A stretch of DNA of 64,000 bases, taken from an uncultured Lachnospiraceae bacterium (lineage in GTDB: Bacteria > Bacillota > Clostridia > Lachnospirales > Lachnospiraceae). The notes beneath the pieces are model-generated. The model searched no databases, was not told the origin of the DNA, and worked only from the letters and a program-made list of their open reading frames with translations. Position 1 is the stretch's first letter, and each line of letters starts with the position of its first letter. A program made the position numbers and the translations under genes. The stretch spans positions 11,992 to 75,991 of the forward strand of contig CAJTVK010000004.1 of NCBI GenBank assembly GCA_910579645.1. Reading direction: 5' to 3'. Positions 17,354 through 23,767 of this stretch are shown piece after piece.

Positions 17354-17476
17354 TTAAATCCACTTTATATCCCAGAAATTTAAGGGCTGTATTAAATGAT
17401 CGTTATTGGCAGGAGCCGGGATGAGTGCGGCTAATAATGCAAATAATATAAGTGTGGCGGTAATTTTCTTTTTCAT
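17354..17476 (-). CDS. Small secreted peptide precursor (candidate signalling pheromone)
   Basis: 40 residues, too short for routine gene calling. It starts MKKKITATLILFALLAALIP, a charged N terminus plus hydrophobic core typical of an exported peptide. APANNDHLIQ follows, and it ends with the aromatic tail PLNFWDIKWI. The ribosome site AAAGGGA is about 10 nt upstream. It is convergent with the double XRE/TPR regulator 283 bp away. In RRNPP systems a short secreted pro-peptide is encoded beside its regulator and the mature pheromone is its C-terminal 5-10 residues, which here would be within LNFWDIKWI. The role as pheromone is inference. An alternative is a small membrane peptide of unrelated function. 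Confidence 0.6.
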   Translation of the reverse strand: MKKKITATLILFALLAALIPAPANNDHLIQPLNFWDIKWI

Positions 17477-17547
17477 GATGTATCGTTCCCTTTCTTATAG
17501 TTTTTTACAATGATTTTTTATGTATAATAACATATATTACCATTCTC

Positions 17548-17594
17548 GTCCATGACGTTACCGGTCAATAATGTTGGCCGGTAACGTCATGGAC
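17548..17594 (+). terminator. 17-bp perfect stem-loop followed by T5
   Basis: The arms 17548-17564 (starts GTCCATGACG) and 17578-17594 are exact complements, and TTTTT follows on the plus strand. It would terminate plus-strand transcription. It also sits 71 bp upstream of the minus-strand peptide gene, where a palindrome could be an operator for the neighbouring HTH regulator. Confidence 0.65.
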
Positions 17595-17668
17595 TTTTTA
17601 TAGGGAGAATATTACAATAAAAATGTCGAAATTTGTATGTTTTAGTCGAAGGGCGGCAGAATGGAAAA

Positions 17669-17974
17669 TCAACTTTTGGCTGAACAGACTGTTTTGTTGA
17701 CGGGGAAAGGTACATGTTTATAGAACTCTCTATACGATAAGGACGAAAAAGGAACAGGCTTTGACAGTGTCGGAGCGTATTTGAAAAATGTATAGTATTT
17801 ACTCATATGCCGATAATAGGAACGGACTTCATTCTGCTGCCATATAAAATGCTTGTTTTTCAGGCTATTATTCAGGCTGTCTGTAACATACATGTGCATT
17901 GCCGCATGATATTCGGCCGTAAATGATGCGGTGTGTGCTGATACTTGGGGGAATTTTCGGATACGCTCCTGCAT
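17669..17974 (-). CDS. Possible gene fragment, unknown
   Basis: An open minus-strand frame of 101 codons from ATG 17974. The frame stays open further upstream to beyond 18030, overlapping the start of the VWA gene. The composition looks protein-like (RKFPQVSAHTASFTAEYHAA, then IWQQNEVRSYYRHMSKYY) and is not an obvious shadow, because the plus strand is non-coding here. There is no ribosome site before the ATG. It may be the 3' remnant of a larger gene. No family is recognised. Confidence 0.25.
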   Translation of the reverse strand: MQERIRKFPQVSAHTASFTAEYHAAMHMYVTDSLNNSLKNKHFIWQQNEVRSYYRHMSKYYTFFKYAPTLSKPVPFSSLSYREFYKHVPFPVNKTVCSAKS

Positions 17975-18039
17975 ATAAGGATTAATGTCTGCTGTCTGAG
18001 GAAGGCGTTCATCCGGTATCCGGAGGAAGGGGAACGGAT

Positions 18040-18384
18040 ATGAAAAAGGCAGTTTCTTTTTTGATTCTTTTATTTATTTTCAATTTATCATTATTTCGTT
18101 TTTCAATGTTTTTCTCAATGGCACAGGAGGATGTCAGGTTTTCCGTATCGGAAAGCGAGGTGGTGTTTCTTCTGGATGCCAGCAAATCAATGAATTCGGA
18201 CGGGGACGGCGGTGCGGCGGATGTCATACGCCAGATTCTGTATAGTTTACCATCGGATGCAAAGGCGGGTTTAGTTATATACAACGCAGATATACTGTAT
18301 AAGGGGGAATTGGGCAGCAGGCCGGAAGATATGGATTGCGCTCTCGAAACATTGGAATATGCGGGATATTCGAATGTCATATAA
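18040..18384 (+). pseudogene. Truncated von Willebrand A (VWA) domain protein
   Basis: GGAGGAAGGGG precedes the ATG. A signal peptide/anchor (MKKAVSFLILLFIFNLSLF) is followed by the first half of a VWA domain with the MIDAS motif DASKSM (about residue 46) and AGLVIYNADILY. The frame stops at residue 114, just after YAGYSN, where an intact VWA domain would continue for about 100 more residues with further MIDAS residues. The last 11 bases overlap the start of the next gene in another frame. The simplest reading is a deletion that fused the 5' half of a secreted VWA protein gene to the tube-like gene. Confidence 0.65.
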
Positions 18385-18802
18385 AGTAAATATCGAAGGG
18401 ACGGAAAGCTTCGAGATAGCAAAAGAGTGTGTCAGGAGCGTGAAGTATACAACGGATATTCCGCTGGATTCCAATGCAAGGACAAAGGATGTGGGGAGCA
18501 CGCTGACGATTACCGGAAGGATTCTGACGGCCGTGGACGGAGACCCTTTCGACAGCACAAGGAAATTGGCACTTTGGTCGGCAGTGCCTGCGGAGAAAGC
18601 AGACTGCTACAGAAAAGTGACGGTGGAGCATGTGGCGGCAGGCGTTATGGAGAGAAAGTATTATTTCCCGAATGCATTTGTCATCGATTATAAAGAAGAT
18701 TTCGGGGATGAGGAAGGAACCGGAACCTTCACGCTGGTCATTAAGCAGAAGAAGGATAAACTTAATATGATTACTGTAGAGGGTGGATACCCGGCTATGT
18801 AG
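18374..18802 (+). CDS. Tube/Hcp-like structural protein of a contractile injection system (candidate)
   Basis: ATG 18374 gives MSYKVNIEGTESFEIAKECV. The frame is open to 18359 but that start has less support. 142 residues, without signal or membrane segment. It is an all-beta-looking protein with KLALWSAVPAEKADCYRKVT, then GVMERKYYFPNAFVIDYKED and GTFTLVIKQKKDKLNMI. The order (W-containing strand, charged beta-hairpin, 'Y.F.NAF+.DY.E', C-terminal 'GTF.L.I.QK') resembles Hcp/phage tail-tube proteins, which build the inner tube. The assignment rests on pattern plus the FHA/PP2C/PAAR neighbourhood and was not tested by search. There is no good ribosome site, so translation may be coupled to the truncated VWA frame. 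A terminator follows 8 bp later. Confidence 0.5.
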   Translation: MSYKVNIEGTESFEIAKECVRSVKYTTDIPLDSNARTKDVGSTLTITGRILTAVDGDPFDSTRKLALWSAVPAEKADCYRKVTVEHVAAGVMERKYYFPNAFVIDYKEDFGDEEGTGTFTLVIKQKKDKLNMITVEGGYPAM

Positions 18803-18810
18803 AAGGGATT

Positions 18811-18841
18811 AAGGGCATATTCGCAAGGGTATGCCCTTTTT
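18811..18841 (+). terminator. Rho-independent terminator
   Basis: The arms AAGGGCATA (18811-18819) and TATGCCCTT (18830-18838) lead into a T run ending at 18841. It is directly downstream of the tube-like gene. Confidence 0.85.
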
Positions 18842-19145
18842 GGCCTGTTAAATAATAATGGCAAATTATAATGAACAATTGACAGATATTTCTCTTTATG
18901 CTGCATATGTATAAAAGTTTTTAATAGATTTTGGCACTTAATTTTATTAACTGATTAGAAGGGGAGCATGTCTCTGTTTTTACCGTCTAAGGCAGAGGTG
19001 AAGCTGATAATAATATTTTTGGAGGAAGGACATTTGCGTAACAGGGGATGAATTTTCAATTAGTCTGTGGTTATATAATCTGCGTATTTCAGATGTAGAT
19101 AAAGGTTATAAGAGACAGAAACATAGTTTATGATTAGGAGATTAT
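18842..19145 (+). promoter_or_regulatory. Upstream region of the J-domain/FHA/PP2C unit
   Basis: TTGACA at 18879-18884 is a consensus -35. The -10 is unclear (GCATAT at 18-bp spacing or TATGTA at 21 bp). A 27-codon ORF at 18968-19051 with AAGGGGAGC before its ATG reads MSLFLPSKAEVKLIIIFLEE and may be another truncated gene start. Otherwise this gap is AT-rich and empty. Confidence 0.4.
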
Positions 19146-19604
19146 ATGGAGAAAAATTATTATGAGATACTGGAACTGGGAGCAGGGCGGAATGTGACTC
19201 AGGAAGAGATAAAAAGAGCATACCGGCGGCTATCGAAGAAGTATCATCCGGATGTGAACCCGGGGAATCGGGAAGCGGAGAGCAGATTCCGTGAAATATC
19301 GGAGGCATATGCCGTATTGGGGGATGAGACGAAGAGAAAGGAGTATGATAAACGGCTTAAGCAGGGGAGCCGGCAGCAGGAGAGCGGGAAAGAAGGGAAG
19401 GCAGGGAAAGGAGAAGGTAAGAGAAGACCCGAAAATCAGGAATTTGATATCAATAATATTTCTGATAGTTTTGAACGTTTCTTTGGCTTTCATCCGAAAA
19501 CAGGGGAAGTCCATGAGGAGCAGTTTAAGAAGACGGGAAAAAAGGGCACGAATCCTTTGGATGTGTCGGATTTGTTTGAAAGATATATGGGGGTGGGGAA
19601 GTAG
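19146..19604 (+). CDS. J-domain (DnaJ-like) co-chaperone
   Basis: 152 residues, with AGGAG 7 nt upstream. Residues 1-70 are a complete J domain: NYYEILELG, then [15 protein letters not shown] with the essential HPD (about 36-38), then [21 protein letters not shown]. There is no zinc-finger or C-terminal peptide-binding domain, so it is a type-III-like J protein. A charged linker is followed by a short motif-like tail ([14 protein letters not shown], then [17 protein letters not shown]). J proteins stimulate the ATPase of an Hsp70. An Hsp70-like ATPase is encoded in the same locus at 41244-43859 and is the natural partner (inference). Confidence 0.85.
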   Translation: MEKNYYEILELGAGRNVTQEEIKRAYRRLSKKYHPDVNPGNREAESRFREISEAYAVLGDETKRKEYDKRLKQGSRQQESGKEGKAGKGEGKRRPENQEFDINNISDSFERFFGFHPKTGEVHEEQFKKTGKKGTNPLDVSDLFERYMGVGK

Positions 19605-19689
19605 AATTTTGCAGGGATCGGTAAGTGAAGCGGGAGATGATTTAGGCATAAGAGAAGATAAGGTAAAGCACAGGATATAGGAGGACGGG

Positions 19690-20259
19690 ATGGATAGGAA
19701 GATAGGGATTGATTTGTGGATTGCATGCATCTGTGCCGCAGTGATAGGCATTGCATGGATTTATATGGATGAGGGCAGTGAACGTACATGGGTATTGGCA
19801 GCCGCCGGAGCCGTTATGCTGTTCTTTCTCCTGTTGGCTTTTTTGGAAAAGGGGATGGAGAAAAGGAGAATCAGGAAGCATGGGACAGAGAGGGGCTTTG
19901 CGCTGCCGGCGGAGAACGGAAGCATAACCGATTTGGTGCTTTTGAGTGAAGAGGAGACGGAACTGATGGTTTGGGATATGTATGGCAAAGTATCGTTGGT
20001 CATCGGGCGGGATACCGGAGAGAATCAGGTGGATGTGGACTTAAGCCAAAGCCCTTATTCGGGCATGGTGGATGTGGAGCATGCGGTTCTGAATTTCTCG
20101 GGAGGGAACTGGTACATAGAGGATGTGGGAAGCGTTAACGGAATCAGTGTCAGGAAAGCACAGGACGGCAAGGCATATAGGCTTTCGGCAGACACGCCCT
20201 GCCGTGTGGAGTCGGGGGATATCTTGTTAATAGGAATGAATCGGCTGCTGATAAGATAG
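19690..20259 (+). CDS. Membrane-anchored FHA-domain protein
   Basis: 189 residues, with AGGAGG 5 nt before the ATG. Two membrane helices lie at about 8-25 and 33-52, then a basic stretch (EKGMEKRRIRKHG), then a cytoplasmic FHA domain (about 100-185). The FHA domain shows SLVIGRDTGENQ, VEHAVLNF (the S/H-R position reads EH), and WYIEDVGSVNGISV with the conserved N-G. FHA domains bind phosphothreonine. In T6SS and related machines FHA proteins and PP2C phosphatases form a threonine-phosphorylation switch (known). A second FHA and two PP2C-type genes follow; no Ser/Thr kinase is in the window. Confidence 0.85.
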   Translation: MDRKIGIDLWIACICAAVIGIAWIYMDEGSERTWVLAAAGAVMLFFLLLAFLEKGMEKRRIRKHGTERGFALPAENGSITDLVLLSEEETELMVWDMYGKVSLVIGRDTGENQVDVDLSQSPYSGMVDVEHAVLNFSGGNWYIEDVGSVNGISVRKAQDGKAYRLSADTPCRVESGDILLIGMNRLLIR

Positions 20260-20280
20260 ATGAAAATAATGTAGAAGAAA

Positions 20281-20400
20281 ATAAGATAAAAATAAGGTTA
20301 AAAAATAAGATAAAAAGCAAAGTCAGAAATGAGATAAAAATGAGATAAGAAAGTAAGATAAAAAGTAAGATAAAAAATAAGATAGAAAAATAAGATGAGA
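20281..20400 (+). repeat. Low-complexity (A/G)-rich tandem repeat
   Basis: About eight degenerate units of 12-15 bp built around AAGATAAAAA, between the two FHA genes. There is no ORF. The ribosome site of the next gene (AAAGGAAGGATAAGAGCC) lies just after. Confidence 0.6.
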
Positions 20401-20460
20401 ATATAAAAAATCAGGAGAGAGAAAAAGAAAGAAAAACAAAAGAAAGGAAGGATAAGAGCC

Positions 20461-20988
20461 ATGAGCAACAGTAATTTAATCCGTTGTCAAAACGGGCATA
20501 TGTTTTCGGCGAGGAGGTATGGCACGGTATGCCCATACTGCAACATTGAAACAGCCACCAAGGAAAAAAGCGAGACAGGGTATAGCGAGGAAGCAGTGGA
20601 GGAGATGCTGTTCCTGCAGGAAATGGAGCCGGTCTGCGGCTGGCTGGTGTGCATATCCGGGCCGCGGCAGGGAAAGGATTACCGGATTAAATCGGGGAAG
20701 AATTTCATCGGCAGGGCGGATGATATGGACATTCAGATTCTGGGGGATAACAAAATATCCAGAAGGAATCACGGAATTATTGTGTTTGACCCGAAGAAGA
20801 GGGAGACGGTGCTTCTTCCGGGAGACAGCAACGGCATTGTGTACCTGAATGATGCGGCGGTGTATACACCGTCGGTGCTGGGTTCTTTCGATACCATTGA
20901 AATGGGGGAGAGCATATTTGTCTTTATTCCGTTCTGCGGAGAGAATTTCATGTGGAAGGATGAAAAGCCTGCGGGGGAGGAAAAGTAA
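20461..20988 (+). CDS. Zinc-ribbon plus FHA-domain protein
   Basis: 175 residues, soluble. The N terminus has a small zinc-ribbon-like motif (IRCQNGHMFSARRYGTVCPY then C: one Cys plus His, then CPYC). The FHA domain spans about 60-155: DYRIKSGKNFIGRADDMDIQ, ISRRNHGIIVFD with the conserved S-R-R-x-H, and GIVYLNDAAV. Unlike the preceding FHA protein this one keeps the full phosphothreonine-binding set (G-R, S, N-H). It starts 12 bp before the PP2C gene, with which it is almost certainly co-transcribed. The likely role is docking of a phosphorylated component of the injection machine (inference). Confidence 0.85.
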   Translation: MSNSNLIRCQNGHMFSARRYGTVCPYCNIETATKEKSETGYSEEAVEEMLFLQEMEPVCGWLVCISGPRQGKDYRIKSGKNFIGRADDMDIQILGDNKISRRNHGIIVFDPKKRETVLLPGDSNGIVYLNDAAVYTPSVLGSFDTIEMGESIFVFIPFCGENFMWKDEKPAGEEK

Positions 20989-20999
20989 AGGGGAAGGAT

Positions 21000-21836
21000 A
21001 TGGAAATGGATATCTATTTACTGGCAATCATGGTTCTTGGTTTTGCGGCTGTCAGCCTGATTGCATATAGGCTTCTGGCATTCAGGGGCAGCGGAAAAGG
21101 GTATGCAGGGTATGATGTAGGCGCATGCCGGACTATCGGGAGCCGGGAAGTGCAGGAGGATTCTTACGGCATAGTGGAAGATGGGGACGGCATTATGGCG
21201 GTGCTTGCGGACGGCATGGGAAACAGCTACGGGGGCAGGATAGCCGGAAGGGTTGCCGTGGAGGCTTTTGAGGATATGTTCCGGGACAGCGGTGCATTTT
21301 ATAATCCTCAGTATTATTTCCGCAAAGCTTTCCATGCGGCCAACCGCAATATATTGGAATGCCTTAACGGTGAACGGGGTGCGGCTTCGGTGGCGGCAGT
21401 GCTGATTAAGAACAGGAAGCTGTATTATGCGGCGGTTGGGAATGTGAAAGTGGCCGTTTACAGAAACGACGAACTGGTGCCGATTACATCCGGCCATACC
21501 ATAAGCGTGCTGGCAAGGCAGAAATATATGGAAGGGAAGCTGACCAGGCAGACGGCAGTGTCACTTCTGGAACAGCATCGCACTTATAATTATGTGGGGC
21601 AGGACGGATTCCGGGATATCGAATTTTTCGATGTGCCGGTGACGCTGTACGGCGGGGAATATGTGGTGCTTCTCAGTGACGGAATGTACGAGGGGGCGTC
21701 ATGGAGGGAAATAGAGGAATGTCTGTCGGGGAAGGGAAACTGCAGCGACAAGGCTTTGGAACTGACGGAACTGATAAACAGCAGGATTGACGAGGATGTG
21801 GACAATGCAAGCATAGTCATCCTGCAGGTGGCATAG
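21000..21836 (+). CDS. PP2C-family protein serine/threonine phosphatase
   Basis: 278 residues. An N-terminal membrane helix (about 4-25) precedes the PPM catalytic domain. The motifs are intact: GSREVQEDSYGI, VLADGMGNSYGG, AAVGNVKVAVYRND, VVLLSDGMYEGAS and, near the C terminus, DVDNASIVILQV. These carry the Asp residues that bind the two metal ions. It should remove phosphate from Thr/Ser residues recognised by the neighbouring FHA proteins. GGGGAAGG lies just ahead of ATG 21000; ATG 21006 is a possible alternative. In T6SS loci this gene type (PppA-like) switches secretion off (known for proteobacteria). Confidence 0.9.
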   Translation: MEMDIYLLAIMVLGFAAVSLIAYRLLAFRGSGKGYAGYDVGACRTIGSREVQEDSYGIVEDGDGIMAVLADGMGNSYGGRIAGRVAVEAFEDMFRDSGAFYNPQYYFRKAFHAANRNILECLNGERGAASVAAVLIKNRKLYYAAVGNVKVAVYRNDELVPITSGHTISVLARQKYMEGKLTRQTAVSLLEQHRTYNYVGQDGFRDIEFFDVPVTLYGGEYVVLLSDGMYEGASWREIEECLSGKGNCSDKALELTELINSRIDEDVDNASIVILQVA

Positions 21837-21884
21837 ATTGGCGGCACCCATGCCGGAACATAAAAGGAACAGAGGGAACGAAGG

Positions 21885-23729
21885 ATGAGGAAACAGAACA
21901 GTACGTTTCAGACGGTATTCCTGTCGGAAGCAGGGGGCGAACCGGTAAACAATGATTATTTTGCATATGTGGAATTGGATAAATATGCATGTTATGTAAT
22001 TGCGGACGGCCTGAACGAGCAGCCGGACGCGGAAAGCGCACGACTGGCCATCGAGACAATTCTCCTTGCATTTCAGGAACGTCCTTCCATCAGCAAGAGC
22101 GCCCTGCGGTCATATCTCCGGGCAGGGAATGACGCATTGCGGAAAGCGGACGGAAAAAACAGCCTGAAAGCTTCCGTGACGGTACTGGTGTCCGATTATG
22201 CCAAGGTGCGTTACGGATATGCAGGAAATACCAGACTGCGCTTATATCGGGAAGGGATTGTAAAGGAAAAGACAGAAGATATGTCCCTTGGGTATGATAT
22301 GGCCAAGGCAAAGAAGCAGACAGGAGATGTGCTGGCCCGGCATGAGGAAAGGAACAATTTATCTACATGGATGGGGCGGGATAAAGGATTCCGGCCATTT
22401 ATTTCAAAAAAGATTAAGCTTGTGAACGGCGATATCCTGACTTTGTATACAAGAGGAATATGGGAGAATCTGGATGAAGGTGAACTGAAGGATATTTTTT
22501 CGGAGGCTAAGGACGACCCACAGGAGTGTGTGGACAATGTGGAGGACATGCTCCTGTCAAAGCAGCCGGAGCATTTGGGAAACTATACTTTTGTCACTAT
22601 ATTTGCGGACAAAATATTTCTGGATCCCAACAAGAAAAAACGCATTCAGAAAATCATACTTATTTCCGTCGTCATTGTTGCAGTGATTTTGGCAGTGACA
22701 CTGGCGGTATGGCTGCTGCGCCGTCAACGGATAAGAAGGACGGAAGAAATGGAGCGCAGCTTTCAGAACGCTATGGAATATATCAGGGACGGTAATTATG
22801 TCCGGGCCGGGGAGGAATGTGAGGCGGCTTTGGAAACGGCAAAAAAGCTGAAAGATAAGGAGAAAGTGGAAGATATTTCCGGCTATATGCTGTTGATAGA
22901 GGCAGTGAACAAGGCGGACGGCTTATATGGCGAACAGGAATATGAATCGGCACAGGCGGATTATATGACGGCGCGGGAGCGTTCGCGCAATGCGGATCAT
23001 GTGGCGGATGAATATATTGAGAAGAAATTGTCGGTGATTAATGATTATCTGTCTGTGTATGACTATATCCGGTTGGGTGATTCGTTAAGCACGAAAGGGG
23101 ATTATAAAGGGGCAGAGGAAAAATATCTGTCGGCTAAGAGCCTTGCCACGCGTATTTATTTTGACGGTGGCAGGAAAGAGGCTATCGAAGCCCTTGATCG
23201 GCTGTATGAGGAAATGGTCAAGGAGCAGGAAGAAGAAGAGGCGGAAAGAAAAGAACTTGCCGATGCGCAGGCCGGGGCTGCGGAGATGCTGGCGCAGGGA
23301 GACAAGGCGTTTGCCGACGGGGATTTTGAAGGGGCTAAAGTGTATTATGCAATGGCTCTGGATAAATATCAGAAAATGGAGGACGACGAAAACTCTGCTC
23401 TGGCGGAAATCAGGCTGCAGTCCTGCGTAAAGAAATCCACGGAAAAAGATGAGATGGAGAAAATGGCGGAGGAATACATAGAAGAGGCGAAGCAGTTGGA
23501 AGAAGAGGGGAATTATGCGGAAGCGAAGAAGAAGTATATGCTGGCAAAGGATATTTATAAGGAACTGAAGGAAGATGATAAGGTCAGCCGGACAGAGAAT
23601 CAAATGGGAATGCTGGAAGTGGATGCGGAGGAGGAAGAGAAGGAGAAAGAGGAAAAAGAGAAAGAAGAACAGAAGCAGCAGGAGGCAGGACAGGATGGGG
23701 GGACTGTGTCGGGGAATGAGGCAGGATAA
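21885..23729 (+). CDS. Degenerate PP2C-like - TM - TPR protein (probable pseudophosphatase)
   Basis: 614 residues. Residues about 1-245 follow the PP2C fold order (NNDYFAYV, YVIADGLNEQ, YGYAGNTRLRLYREG), but metal-site motifs are lost. DGMGG reads DGLNE, the SDG motif reads LYTRGIWEN, and the C-terminal DN reads GNYTFVT. A membrane helix (about 258-282, IILISVVIVAVILAVTLAVW) links it to a cytoplasm- or surface-facing helical repeat region (about 295-570) with TPR-like units such as GDYKGAEEKYLSAKSLA and GNYAEAKKKYMLAKDIY. The Glu/Lys/Gln-rich tail is coiled. It is probably a scaffold or sensor paired with the active PP2C, 48 bp upstream. It ends 38 bp before the first Rhs gene. Confidence 0.8.
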   Translation: MRKQNSTFQTVFLSEAGGEPVNNDYFAYVELDKYACYVIADGLNEQPDAESARLAIETILLAFQERPSISKSALRSYLRAGNDALRKADGKNSLKASVTVLVSDYAKVRYGYAGNTRLRLYREGIVKEKTEDMSLGYDMAKAKKQTGDVLARHEERNNLSTWMGRDKGFRPFISKKIKLVNGDILTLYTRGIWENLDEGELKDIFSEAKDDPQECVDNVEDMLLSKQPEHLGNYTFVTIFADKIFLDPNKKKRIQKIILISVVIVAVILAVTLAVWLLRRQRIRRTEEMERSFQNAMEYIRDGNYVRAGEECEAALETAKKLKDKEKVEDISGYMLLIEAVNKADGLYGEQEYESAQADYMTARERSRNADHVADEYIEKKLSVINDYLSVYDYIRLGDSLSTKGDYKGAEEKYLSAKSLATRIYFDGGRKEAIEALDRLYEEMVKEQEEEEAERKELADAQAGAAEMLAQGDKAFADGDFEGAKVYYAMALDKYQKMEDDENSALAEIRLQSCVKKSTEKDEMEKMAEEYIEEAKQLEEEGNYAEAKKKYMLAKDIYKELKEDDKVSRTENQMGMLEVDAEEEEKEKEEKEKEEQKQQEAGQDGGTVSGNEAG

Positions 23730-23767
23730 AGCATTGGAAGGAACGTGAAAGGGAATAGGGGATAAAA

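Noticed and set aside
20281..20400. CRISPR or small-RNA gene in the A/G-rich repeat
   Set aside because: Units are 12-15 bp, degenerate and directly adjoining without spacers; there is no promoter or terminator of its own.
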